From JAUUSJ01 sp051880475 (GTDB lineage: Bacteria > Bacillota > Clostridia > Lachnospirales > Lachnospiraceae), in contig JBJEOA010000064.1 in NCBI GenBank assembly GCA_051880475.1, positions 1-23,941 on the forward strand: a DNA stretch of 23,941 nt. Direction: 5' to 3'. The notes beneath the pieces are model-generated. The model was given only the letters and a program-made list of their open reading frames with translations. It did not search any database and was not told the origin of the DNA. The position numbers and the translations under genes were made by a program. Shown in pieces: positions 1 through 7,784 of the stretch (positions within the stretch are counted from its first letter, which is position 1; each line of letters begins with the position of its first letter).

Positions 1-320
1 CGTGCAAAATGGCTATGATATCTTCCACCAATTCCTCCTGCATTACAAAACTGTCTCAAAAAAGAAATTTGATTTTGCAAGTCTTCTTTTTGATTTCTAG
101 TACAGACTCGTGCATAAATCACGATTTGTCTTGTATCCCTCTTCTCATCGACTCCTTTAAATGGAAAATACTGCTCATAGGTATAATACCATCTATCGGT
201 TGGAGTTCGATTGGCTTTTCAAATTCCTTCTCTATCCCATCGTTGCAATGTTTTTACAGAAACACCGATTCATTTTGCAAAATATTTTGGTTTATCATTT
301 ATTCCATTTGATATGTTCAT
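1..320 (-). pseudogene. Decayed IS607-family serine recombinase (tnpA) relic
   Basis: Reading the minus strand from an ATG at 320 gives an N-terminal segment typical of IS607 TnpA. It has a MerR-like helix-turn-helix (GVSVKTLQRWDREG), then YYTYEQY, then the start of the serine-recombinase domain (YARVCTRNQKEDLQNQ). The frame is broken by TGA stops at codon 17 (270-272) and codon 34 (219-221). The catalytic serine expected in the YARVS motif is Cys (TGT, 102-104). After FCNA (about position 39) the frame shifts by one and continues as EELVEDIIAILH (2-37), which resembles the C-terminal part of the same family. About the middle third of the protein therefore appears deleted. The start has an AGAGGTG ribosome site. 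The gene cannot make an active transposase. Whether a tnpB partner follows beyond the left edge cannot be seen. Confidence 0.82.
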
Positions 321-339
321 AATACACCTCTGTGAGTAT

Positions 340-368
340 ATTATGATATATTTTATCCTGTTTTTCAA
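340..368 (-). promoter_or_regulatory. Possible promoter of the IS607 tnpA relic
   Basis: On the minus strand TTGAAA (363-368) and CATAAT (340-345) are separated by 17 bp and lie about 20 bp before the relic's ATG. Each hexamer matches the sigma-A consensus at five of six positions. The surrounding DNA is AT-rich, so chance matches are common. Confidence 0.35.
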
Positions 369-398
369 TTATTTTAATTGCTTAACATTCCTCCTATT

Positions 399-1151
399 CT
401 ATCTAATACAAAGCTCTATCGGACAGTGGTCTGACCCCATTATATCTGCATGAATTCCAGCATCTATAATATCTTGCGCCAAATCTTTTGACACGCCAAA
501 ATAGTCAATACGCCATCCCGCATTTTTTTCTCTCGCAGAAAAACGATACGACCACCAACTATAGGCTCCCTCTACATCAGGATAACAATATCGAAACGTA
601 TCAATAAATCCAGCATCTAATAGCTCACTAAATTTTCCTCTCTCTTCATCCGTAAATCCCGAATTTCCCCGATTTGCCTTTGCATTTTTTAAGTCAATCT
701 CTTTATGTGCTACATTCAAATCTCCACAAAAGATAACGGGTTTTTTCTCATGCAACGAAATTAAATAGTGACGAAAAGCATCATCCCACTCTCCTCTATA
801 AGGAAGTCTCTCTAACCCCCTCTTAGAATTTGGAGTATAGCATGTCACGACATAATACTCATCATACTCAAGTGTAATTACTCTTCCCTCTTTATCATGC
901 TCTTCTATCCCAAGACCATACATGACACGAATCGGCTCATATTTTGTAAAAATAGCAGTTCCAGAATATCCTTTTTTTTGCGCATAATTCCAATATTGAA
1001 AATATTGTGGCATATCAAGCTTAATCTGCCCCTCCTGTAATTTTGTCTCTTGCACACAAAAAATATCCGCATCTATCTCCTCAAAAAAATCCATAAATCC
1101 CTTTTTTACACAGGCTCTTAATCCATTTACATTCCATGAGATTAACTTCAT
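399..1151 (-). CDS. xth: Exodeoxyribonuclease III (AP endonuclease, Xth/ExoA)
   Basis: This 250-residue protein belongs to the Mg-dependent exonuclease III/AP endonuclease family. It cuts the backbone 5' of abasic sites and removes 3' blocking groups in base-excision repair. Visible family motifs are the N-terminal ISWNVNGLRA (Asn7), VQETKLQ (Glu35), GDLNVAH (Asp144, Asn146), and the C-terminal GSDHCPI with the catalytic Asp241-His242 pair. The length is normal for the family. The ATG is preceded by a strong GAGGAGG site about 7 nt upstream. It is a single-gene unit behind the sigE terminator and upstream of the transposase relic. Nothing suggests a link to sporulation except position. Confidence 0.96.
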   Translation of the reverse strand: MKLISWNVNGLRACVKKGFMDFFEEIDADIFCVQETKLQEGQIKLDMPQYFQYWNYAQKKGYSGTAIFTKYEPIRVMYGLGIEEHDKEGRVITLEYDEYYVVTCYTPNSKRGLERLPYRGEWDDAFRHYLISLHEKKPVIFCGDLNVAHKEIDLKNAKANRGNSGFTDEERGKFSELLDAGFIDTFRYCYPDVEGAYSWWSYRFSAREKNAGWRIDYFGVSKDLAQDIIDAGIHADIMGSDHCPIELCIR

Positions 1152-1190
1152 CTTCCGTCCTCCTCTTTAAAAAATAAAGTCTGATTTTAT

Positions 1191-1199
1191 AGTATATCA
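1191..1199 (-). promoter_or_regulatory. Possible extended -10 promoter of xth
   Basis: The minus strand reads TGATATACT about 40 bp before the xth start, matching an extended -10 element (TGnTATAMT). No good -35 hexamer is seen, which is acceptable for extended -10 promoters. The sigE terminator lies just upstream, so xth needs a promoter near here. Confidence 0.35.
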
Positions 1200-1267
1200 T
1201 AAAAATCAAATGTATAAAAGTATTTTTTTGATAAAAATTAAGATTTATTGTATTTTTGATTTCCAAT

Positions 1268-1321
1268 AAAAAAAATCATTGCATAAAAGAAAAATTTATT
1301 CTCTCATGCAATGACTTTTTT
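1268..1321 (-). terminator. Intrinsic terminator after sigE
   Basis: ATGCAATGA (1306-1314) pairs with TCATTGCAT (1275-1283), and A/T runs flank both arms. On the minus strand the structure begins 3 nt after the sigE stop and ends in a T run. The flanking A and T runs are symmetric, so it could work in both directions. Confidence 0.8.
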
Positions 1322-1324
1322 ATA

Positions 1325-2065
1325 CTAACCCATTTTTATCATTTCTTTTTTTAATCTCTTCATAATTTTCTTTTCTAATCTTGATATGTATGACTGCGAG
1401 ATTCCAAGCATATCCGCCACTTCCTTTTGTGTCTTCTCTTGCCCATTTTTTTGATTGATTCCAAAGCGAAGCTCCACTATCGTTTTCTCACGCTCTGTCA
1501 ATACCTCCATCGCTTTATTAAGCAGCTTTTTGTCTACCTCTTCTTCTAAATCTTTATATACTACATCTTCCTCTGTTCCAAGAATATCTGATAATAATAA
1601 TTCATTTCCGTCCCAATCTACATTTAACGGCTCATCAATAGAAACTTCCATCTTCGTCTTACTATTCCTTCGCAAATACATTAAAATTTCATTTTCTATA
1701 CAACGTGAGGCATATGTTGCAAGTTTTATCTTCTTATTTGGATTAAAAGTATTAATCGCCTTAATCAGACCAATCGTTCCTATTGAAATTAAGTCTTCTA
1801 CCCCAACGCCTGTATTATCAAATTTTTTTGCGATATAGACAACTAGTCTCAAATTTCTCTCAATCAGCATTGTCTTCATTTCTTTATCTTTATTCCCACC
1901 AAGCTGGCTAATAATTCTAGCTTCCTCCGCCGCCTCTAAAGGTGGAGGCAATATTTCCGTTCCCCCAATATAATGGATATCTCCCTTGCGATGAAAAAGA
2001 ACATCCCTTACTCCATGTACCATCTTAAACTTTATATTTTCTGTCCCAACCACATTTAATATCAT
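1325..2065 (-). CDS. sigE: RNA polymerase sporulation sigma factor SigE (pro-sigma-E)
   Basis: This 246-residue sigma-70 family protein is the early mother-cell sigma factor of sporulation. The N-terminus carries a pro-sequence-like stretch followed by HYIGGTEILPPPL (residues 31-43), typical of pro-sigma-E, which SpoIIGA cleaves. Region 2 spans about residues 65-135 (RNLRLVVYIAKKF, DLISIGTIGLIKA, ATYASRCIENEI). Region 4 spans about 185-245 and has the helix-turn-helix GISQSYISRLEKKI. The ATG overlaps the spoIIGA stop by 4 nt (ATGA), so translation is coupled to its own processing protease. In Bacillus sigG follows sigE. Here a terminator follows and then xth. Confidence 0.96.
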   Translation of the reverse strand: MILNVVGTENIKFKMVHGVRDVLFHRKGDIHYIGGTEILPPPLEAAEEARIISQLGGNKDKEMKTMLIERNLRLVVYIAKKFDNTGVGVEDLISIGTIGLIKAINTFNPNKKIKLATYASRCIENEILMYLRRNSKTKMEVSIDEPLNVDWDGNELLLSDILGTEEDVVYKDLEEEVDKKLLNKAMEVLTEREKTIVELRFGINQKNGQEKTQKEVADMLGISQSYISRLEKKIMKRLKKEMIKMG

Positions 2066-2943
2066 AAAAGTCCCCTCCGATTTAAGATTGCAAAATAGTT
2101 CCGTCTTCGTGATATTGGATTTTTTACAAACGCTAGTACTGGCTTTTTTATGATGCGTTCTTCTCCCTCTATTTCGGTTAAGAGTTGTTCAATTTGTACT
2201 CCCACTAATTTTCCATCCTGCCTGCCAATCGAATGATATGAAATAATTTTAATATCATACAAATTTTTTGCCGCAATTTTTTCTAAATTTATCGTCTCGT
2301 ATTCTAAAAACTCTTCTATTATTTCTCTATATTCATCTTCTAAGACTGGTTTAAAAATAGGGTACTCTACGATGAAAACTGGTCTATGAGTCATACTATC
2401 TACCAATTCATTTCCCGTATCTAATAGTCCTCTCGTACTAACATTTTTTCCTCGATATGAAAAAGTCACATCTAAAATAAGTTTATTCTCTCTTTGTATC
2501 CCGTGCAGCAACTTGAAAAAGAGAAGGCTAAGAACCACTGCAAAAAAAAGAAGTACAAAAATTTTTTTCGTAGGGTAAAAAATGGAAATACTGTATCCAA
2601 TAGGAGTATCATAATAAACCCATAAAAATAGACCTCCCATAAAACTGGCAGTTCCGCATAATAAAAATAATATTTTTATTTTTTGCATCATTTTCTTTTT
2701 CGGAAAGGCGATATATACCATCAAAAATCCAATTCCTATATTAGAAAGAAGTCTTACCTCCCATCCCTCAAAGAAAAAAATACAGTATAAAATGCTAGTC
2801 AAAAAGGCTCCTAAAAAAGCTGCACAGATTCTTCTTTTTAACAATCCCTTATAGTGTAAAATTTTTTCAGTTAAGTAGATTAAAATATAATCTGCAATAA
2901 AATTTGTGAAAAAAAATACATCTATATAGACGCTCTTTTCCAT
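2062..2943 (-). CDS. spoIIGA: Sigma-E processing peptidase SpoIIGA
   Basis: This 293-residue membrane protease processes pro-sigma-E after septation. The N-terminal half (about residues 1-148) contains five hydrophobic membrane segments. The C-terminal half is an aspartic-protease-like domain with the expected motif GLLDTGNELVDS (catalytic Asp175 in DTGN) and RPVFIVE. The length is usual for the family. The ATG has an AAAGGAT ribosome site 6 nt upstream. It shares a 4-nt overlap with sigE downstream, the universal arrangement of the spoIIG operon. A promoter with an over-long spacer lies directly upstream. Confidence 0.95.
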   Translation of the reverse strand: MEKSVYIDVFFFTNFIADYILIYLTEKILHYKGLLKRRICAAFLGAFLTSILYCIFFFEGWEVRLLSNIGIGFLMVYIAFPKKKMMQKIKILFLLCGTASFMGGLFLWVYYDTPIGYSISIFYPTKKIFVLLFFAVVLSLLFFKLLHGIQRENKLILDVTFSYRGKNVSTRGLLDTGNELVDSMTHRPVFIVEYPIFKPVLEDEYREIIEEFLEYETINLEKIAAKNLYDIKIISYHSIGRQDGKLVGVQIEQLLTEIEGEERIIKKPVLAFVKNPISRRRNYFAILNRRGLL

Positions 2944-2975
2944 GTTTCTATCCTTTTTTGGCTCTTATGTATGCT

Positions 2976-3008
2976 AGTATAGAAGAAAATTCATTTTTTC
3001 TTTGTCAA
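2976..3008 (-). promoter_or_regulatory. spoIIG-type promoter: 21-bp spacer and overlapping Spo0A-box-like site
   Basis: On the minus strand a perfect -35 TTGACA (3003-3008) and a -10 TATACT (2976-2981) are separated by 21 bp, too long for ordinary sigma-A use. The -10 lies 33 bp before the spoIIGA ATG. TTTGACA over the -35 matches the reverse 0A box TTCGACA at six of seven bases. The B. subtilis spoIIG promoter is known for a similar over-long spacing (22 bp) and activation by phosphorylated Spo0A bound next to the -35. I infer the same control here. Confidence 0.7.
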
Positions 3009-3120
3009 AATAAAGGAGAAAAATTCGTTTTCTTTGTAGATATTTAGAGCTTTCTCCCCCTTATTCTCTCGTCTCTTTCTTTTTTTTCTTTTAAATTACT
3101 TTACGCTTTGCTTATTTCAT

Positions 3121-3163
3121 AAAAATACCTCCATAGAATAAATATTCCATGGAGGTTATTTTT
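3121..3163 (-). terminator. Intrinsic terminator after ftsZ
   Basis: A long inverted repeat pairs ACCTCCAT (3127-3134) with ATGGAGGT (3149-3156), extended by AATA/TATT and A/T tracts with two mismatches. It lies about 12 nt after the ftsZ stop. The minus-strand transcript ends in TATTTTTATG. It separates ftsZ from the spoIIG promoter region and looks able to work in both directions. Confidence 0.85.
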
Positions 3164-3174
3164 CATTTGTTATA

Positions 3175-4341
3175 TTATCTTCTCTTAGAATGTAATAAAA
3201 ATTCTGGAATTACAATCTTAGGATCTTCTGGTGTCTCTATCTGCTGTGTAGCTGCAGTCTCTCTCACCGTTTTAATTGTTTGTCCACTATAAGTAGGTCC
3301 TTCTGGAACAACGGACTTTTTTACTTCTTTTGCCTTTTTTACTTTAGCAACTGCTTCTGCTGCTTCAGAGTTTTTTTTTGCCTTATCTTCCTCTGTTGTT
3401 AAACCTGTAGCAATAACTGTGATACTAACTTGATCATCTAATTCATCTCCAGATACATTACCAAAGATAATATTTGTATCTTCACCTGCTAACTCATTTA
3501 AGTATGAAACAGCCTCGTATACTTCCTGAATTCCAATGTCACCAGAGAAGTTAACGATAATATCGGAGGCACCTGTGACAGTTGTCTCTAAAAGTGGGCT
3601 CTCAATTGCCGCCTTAATAGCCTGCAATGCCTTATCTTCTCCACTTCCAACACCGATACCAATATGTGCAACGCCTTTATCACGCATAACAGTCTGAATA
3701 TCCGCAAAGTCTAAGTTAATTAAACCTGGTTTATAAATCAAGTCTGTAATTCCTTGTACACCTTGCTGTAATACTTCATCTGCCTTTTTAAATGCTTCTG
3801 GGATAGAAGTGCGTTTATCGCAAATCTGAAGTAATTTATCATTAGGAATAACAATTAATGTATCCACACTCTCTTTTAAATTATTAATACCCGCCAACGC
3901 ATTCTTCATACGAGGGCGTCCCTCAAACATAAATGGCTTTGTAACAACACCTACAGTTAAAATTCCAAGATCCTTTGCAATCTCAGCTACGATAGGAGCA
4001 GCACCTGTTCCAGTTCCGCCTCCCATACCGCAAGTGACAAATACCATATCTGCATCTTTTACTAAATCGACAATCTCGTCTCTATTTTCTTCAACAGCAC
4101 CAGCCCCTACTTCTGGCTTAGCCCCTGCGCCGAGACCTTTTGTAAGTTTTTCTCCAATCTGCACTTTTGTTGGTGCTTTACATAAATTTAAAGCCTGTCT
4201 ATCTGTATTAATACCAATGACATCTACGCCCTCAATCTCTTCATCTATCATACGATTTACCGCATTATTACCAGCACCACCCACACCAATTACAAGTATC
4301 TTAGCATGTGCAGTTTCTTCGTTAGACATTATTTCAAGCAA
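3175..4341 (-). CDS. ftsZ: Cell division protein FtsZ
   Basis: This 388-residue tubulin-like GTPase polymerises into the Z ring at mid-cell and, in sporulation, near the pole. It shows the N-terminal GVGGAGNNAVNRMI, the GGGTGTGAAP GTP-binding signature (107-116) and the T7 synergy loop NLDFAD (209-214), which completes GTP hydrolysis on the neighbouring subunit. A variable linker (about 325-375) leads to the basic C-terminal tail PKIVIPEFLLHSKRR, the peptide that binds FtsA/SepF-type partners. I place the start at the TTG at 4341, because AGGAGG (4349-4354) sits exactly 7 nt before it. The ATG 12 nt further on (4329) is 19 nt from that site. No ftsA is adjacent. A promoter and a terminator flank the gene. 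Confidence 0.97.
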   Translation of the reverse strand: MLEIMSNEETAHAKILVIGVGGAGNNAVNRMIDEEIEGVDVIGINTDRQALNLCKAPTKVQIGEKLTKGLGAGAKPEVGAGAVEENRDEIVDLVKDADMVFVTCGMGGGTGTGAAPIVAEIAKDLGILTVGVVTKPFMFEGRPRMKNALAGINNLKESVDTLIVIPNDKLLQICDKRTSIPEAFKKADEVLQQGVQGITDLIYKPGLINLDFADIQTVMRDKGVAHIGIGVGSGEDKALQAIKAAIESPLLETTVTGASDIIVNFSGDIGIQEVYEAVSYLNELAGEDTNIIFGNVSGDELDDQVSITVIATGLTTEEDKAKKNSEAAEAVAKVKKAKEVKKSVVPEGPTYSGQTIKTVRETAATQQIETPEDPKIVIPEFLLHSKRR

Positions 4342-4399
4342 GATTACTCCTCCTCTTCTTTGTTAGATTCAAAACACTTTTTATTTTGCATAATTATAT

Positions 4400-4426
4400 A
4401 TTATAGTCTTTTAGCGAAATAATCAA
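4400..4426 (-). promoter_or_regulatory. Probable ftsZ promoter
   Basis: The minus strand has a perfect -10 TATAAT (4400-4405) and TTGATT (4421-4426), with a 15-bp spacer that is shorter than the usual 17. It lies in the 100-bp gap between ftsQ and ftsZ. It implies ftsZ can be transcribed apart from the dcw genes, with a leader of about 50 nt. Confidence 0.55.
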
Positions 4427-4442
4427 CCTTTTTTTCGTATTT

Positions 4443-5249
4443 CTAATAAAAAATAATTCTTGGCTGTTGTTCCGTAAAATTTTTCATATCGATTGTTCCT
4501 TGCAATCCTTGTTCCTTTGCTGCCTTCATAGCAGGATAAAGCTCTTCCATTTTTTGTTCAAGATAATCTTTTGTTCCCAAATTTATAATGAAGTTTTCAG
4601 CAATTAATTGTATATCTTCTGTATTCTTTATCCAGATTTTATGAATTGGTGTTCCATATTTTGAAATAGACTGAGAAATTGTCATAAGCACATCATAGCA
4701 GCCTGACTGAACAACTGGAATCTTCTCATTCAACTTCATCTCTTTATAAGTTAAACCTTCTACCGTCACTACATTACTGTAATCTTTATTTGTTTTTTCT
4801 AATAAAATTCCCTTTCTATCATAATACCAGTTATATCCATCTTTTATAATCTTTCCTATCCGTTTCTTTTCTGTTATTTTAATAGAAATGGTATTCCTAT
4901 CTTTTAATTCAATTTCTGCCTTTTCTACAAACGGCAAAAACGTATCTTTTTTCTTTAACTCTATCAAGAAAAACTGTAATGTATTTTTAGCATATTTTTT
5001 CTTTTGTACTGCTTTTTGCACTTCTTCTGTAGTATACGTCTGATTTCCAGTTACTTCTATTTTTTTTAATTCAAACTTTGTGAGTAAAATATACACCGCA
5101 GCACTTATTATCGCTATAAGAACAAGAAAAATCAAGAGTTTTTTTAAAATTTTTTTATTTTTTTTCTTCTTAGAGCGTTTTCTCTCTCTTCTTTTTACCT
5201 GCTTAGACTGTTTACTAGACTGGTCTAGTTTTTTCTTAGAAGCCGGCAT
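4443..5249 (-). CDS. divIB: Cell division protein FtsQ/DivIB
   Basis: This bitopic division protein of about 268 residues links cytoplasm and septal wall synthesis with FtsL. A very Lys/Arg-rich cytoplasmic tail leads into one membrane helix (LLIFLVLIAIISAAVYILL). A POTRA-type domain follows, beginning KIEVTGNQTYTTEEVQKAV, then the FtsQ beta domain (WYYDRKGILLE). Start choice is uncertain. I prefer the ATG at 5249, which has AGAGG about 10 nt upstream. A TTG at 5291 follows AGGTGA at 6 nt and would add 14 residues. The frame is open to a TTG at 5309 that overlaps the murA stop. It is directly downstream of murA and upstream of the ftsZ promoter. Confidence 0.88.
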   Translation of the reverse strand: MPASKKKLDQSSKQSKQVKRRERKRSKKKKNKKILKKLLIFLVLIAIISAAVYILLTKFELKKIEVTGNQTYTTEEVQKAVQKKKYAKNTLQFFLIELKKKDTFLPFVEKAEIELKDRNTISIKITEKKRIGKIIKDGYNWYYDRKGILLEKTNKDYSNVVTVEGLTYKEMKLNEKIPVVQSGCYDVLMTISQSISKYGTPIHKIWIKNTEDIQLIAENFIINLGTKDYLEQKMEELYPAMKAAKEQGLQGTIDMKNFTEQQPRIIFY

Positions 5250-5302
5250 TTTTATATTTTCCTCTTTATTTTTTATTCCTTTTTTCTTCAATTCACTATC
5301 AC

Positions 5303-6565
5303 CTAGCAATCTTTATATGTTACTTTTGCACCGAGTGCACTCAAATCTTTTACAATATCTTCATATCCTCTTTGAATATAAGAGATTTGTTCAATTTCTG
5401 TTTCTCCCTCTGCTGCCACCCCCGCTATCACAAGAGCAGCACCGCCTCGCAAATCTGTAGCTACCACTTTAGCACCATGCAATTTTTTCACTGGATTTAT
5501 CATAGCCTTATTGCCATGCACAGTAATATCTGCTCCCATTTTCTTTAGTTCATTCGCCACGCGAAATCTCGACTCAAATATATTCTCATATATAAAAGAC
5601 ATTTCTATCGCATTAGTCGCTAATACTAAAAAAACAGATTGTAAATCCGTCGGAATTCCAGGATAAGGTCTTGTATGAATATGGATTCCTCTAAGAGGTT
5701 TTTCCACATATACTCCTATCTCTTCTTCGCATATTTCAACAAAGGCTCCCATTTTCTTTAAAAAAAGTAAAACGGATTCCAACCGTTTCGCCTCCTGAAT
5801 ATTTTGAAGTCGAACCTCACCTTTTGCATGCATTGCCCCTAATAGATATGTTCCAGCTACAATGCGGTCAAATGGAACATGGCATTTCACTCCATATAGC
5901 TGTTTTACGCCATCAATCGTCAGAACCTTCGTTCCAACTCCCTTAATTTTAGCCCCCATCTGAATTAAATGAAGAACTAAGTCATCAATCTCTGGCTCCA
6001 TAGCACAATTATACAATACGGTTCGTCCTTTGGCAAGAACTGCCGCCATAATCAGATTTTCTGTGGCACCTACACTAGGATAAGACAGAGTAATTTCTCC
6101 TCCTAATAACCTCTCACAGTTTAAAATAATTCGTTCTTCTCTTTGCGTTATCTGAGCCCCTAGGCAGGAAAGCCCCTTTAGGTGAATATCTATAGGTCTT
6201 GCTCCTATCTTGCACCCACCTGGGACTCCCACACTCGCATATTTTTCCCTTGCAAGCAATGCACCAAGCAAGATTACACTCGCACGCATCTGACTTCCAT
6301 AATAAGATGAAATATCTGTGCTGGATAATTGTCTAGAATCAATTATGATTTTATGACCCTCTCTTATAATTTTACATCCTAGCTCTCTCATAATAGATAC
6401 CATACAGTCAATATCCGTAATTTGAGGGCAATTATATAAAATTGTTACATCACGGCATAATAAACTAGAAGCGAGGAGAGGAAGTGCAGAATTTTTGGAC
6501 CCCTGCACACTCACAGTCCCCGCTAACTTTCCACTACCTCTCACCAATATATTTTGTGTCTTCAC
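5303..6565 (-). CDS. murA: UDP-N-acetylglucosamine 1-carboxyvinyltransferase MurA
   Basis: This 420-residue enzyme transfers enolpyruvate from PEP to UDP-GlcNAc, the first committed step of peptidoglycan precursor synthesis in the cytoplasm. It has the GSKNSALP motif (Lys24, Asn25) and the mobile loop GVPGGCKIGARP with Cys118, the residue alkylated by fosfomycin in this family. It also has YPGIPTDLQ, whose Asp corresponds to the conserved catalytic aspartate. Cys at the active site predicts fosfomycin-sensitive chemistry rather than the Asp variant. It starts at a GTG. A stop lies two codons upstream in frame, so no longer start is possible, and only a weak GAGG is nearby. MurA in the dcw cluster is common in Clostridia. 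Confidence 0.96.
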   Translation of the reverse strand: MKTQNILVRGSGKLAGTVSVQGSKNSALPLLASSLLCRDVTILYNCPQITDIDCMVSIMRELGCKIIREGHKIIIDSRQLSSTDISSYYGSQMRASVILLGALLAREKYASVGVPGGCKIGARPIDIHLKGLSCLGAQITQREERIILNCERLLGGEITLSYPSVGATENLIMAAVLAKGRTVLYNCAMEPEIDDLVLHLIQMGAKIKGVGTKVLTIDGVKQLYGVKCHVPFDRIVAGTYLLGAMHAKGEVRLQNIQEAKRLESVLLFLKKMGAFVEICEEEIGVYVEKPLRGIHIHTRPYPGIPTDLQSVFLVLATNAIEMSFIYENIFESRFRVANELKKMGADITVHGNKAMINPVKKLHGAKVVATDLRGGAALVIAGVAAEGETEIEQISYIQRGYEDIVKDLSALGAKVTYKDC

Positions 6566-6619
6566 GCCTCAACACTCTCATTTTTCGTTCCTATTACTCT
6601 ATTTTATGCAAGTCTCTAT

Positions 6620-7780
6620 CTATTGTTGCAATTTAATTTGCCTAGAAACAGAAAGAACTAAACCAACTTCCAATAATAAGAACACAAGTGAAGTACCTCC
6701 GTAGCTGATAAACGGAAGAGGGATTCCAGTTGGAGGTATTGTATTTGTAACAACGGCAATATTCATAAAAACTTGAATTCCAATATGAGCGATAACTCCA
6801 ACTACAATCAAAGAGCCATATAAGTCAGGCGCGTTCATCGCAATAACCATAAATCTCCAAAGAAGGAGGATAAAGACAAAAATAATGCCAATAGAGCCAA
6901 ATAAACCTAATTCTTCACATATAATAGAAAAAATCATATCATTATGTGATTCAGGAATAAATCCCATCTTTTGCATACTCTGTCCAAGTCCCTTTCCAAA
7001 CAATCCACCAGAACCGATAGCATATAAAGCCTGCATCGTTTGCAGTCCCTTCTCGTGATTTTCGGGGTCTAACCATACTTGAATTCTCTCTTGTCTATAG
7101 CCTGCGACTAAGAATAGAGTCATACCCGCAACTCCAACTCCACCTAAAATGACAAACTGTTTATAGCGCGGGCTAGCTACAAATATCATAATACCGACAA
7201 TCGCAAAAATGATGATGGCAGTACTCATATTTTCCACACCTACCATAATAATTGTGGGAAGCGCCCATATTGCAACGGACATTGTCCCCTTCATATCCTT
7301 TAACTTATTTGCGTACCGATAAATATAATGCGCCATAAATAAAATAATAGCAACCTTAGCTATCTCCGATGGCTGTAACTGAACTGGACCAAGTTTTAAC
7401 CAACGCTTTGAACCTTTTGTGGCCGTTGCGACAAGCAAGGTAAGTAATAAAAGGAAATTTGCCCCTAAATATCCCGCCATAGTCAAATAATCGGTATCCT
7501 TTATACGTCGATAATCAATATTAGACACTATAATCATAAGTACAATACCAAGCAGCGCTCTTGTCGCTTGCTGTGTAAGCCAATATGCAGGGTCGCCATG
7601 ATCAAGACTCCCCTTATAGGAGCTTGTGCTATAAATCATGACTAATCCAAATCCAACTAAAAATAAAACTAAAAATAAAGTCTGATAATCGAAATAGCTT
7701 TTTTTCTTCACAAAAACTTTGTCAAATACCTCCAAAAAACGAAAGCTATTTTTCTGTCTCGCCTTTGTTCTCGCTGTCAC
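6620..7780 (-). CDS. ftsW: SEDS peptidoglycan glycosyltransferase FtsW/SpoVE
   Basis: This 386-residue polytopic protein of the SEDS family polymerises lipid II at the septum with a class B PBP partner. About ten hydrophobic segments begin near residue 33. Family motifs are LQPSEIAKVA, the loop FIPESHNDMIFSIICEELG near residue 275 (Asp equivalent to the catalytic Asp of RodA/FtsW), PPTGIPLPFISYGGTSL and the cytoplasmic end. The start is a GTG with an AGGGGTGA site overlapping the murD stop, and the genes are 4 bp apart. In Bacillus the corresponding dcw position holds spoVE, a sporulation paralogue. Sequence alone does not tell me whether this is the vegetative FtsW or SpoVE. murG, expected next, is absent. 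Confidence 0.93.
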   Translation of the reverse strand: MTARTKARQKNSFRFLEVFDKVFVKKKSYFDYQTLFLVLFLVGFGLVMIYSTSSYKGSLDHGDPAYWLTQQATRALLGIVLMIIVSNIDYRRIKDTDYLTMAGYLGANFLLLLTLLVATATKGSKRWLKLGPVQLQPSEIAKVAIILFMAHYIYRYANKLKDMKGTMSVAIWALPTIIMVGVENMSTAIIIFAIVGIMIFVASPRYKQFVILGGVGVAGMTLFLVAGYRQERIQVWLDPENHEKGLQTMQALYAIGSGGLFGKGLGQSMQKMGFIPESHNDMIFSIICEELGLFGSIGIIFVFILLLWRFMVIAMNAPDLYGSLIVVGVIAHIGIQVFMNIAVVTNTIPPTGIPLPFISYGGTSLVFLLLEVGLVLSVSRQIKLQQ

Positions 7781-7784
7781 TCAA

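Noticed and set aside
366..380. CAATTA/TAATTG hairpin after xth as a terminator
   Set aside because: The stem has six weak pairs and A residues rather than T residues follow on the transcribed strand.
9..453. Plus-strand open frames at the left edge (100 and 80 residues)
   Set aside because: They are antisense to the IS607 relic and the xth end, have low-complexity hydrophobic translations and match no family I know.
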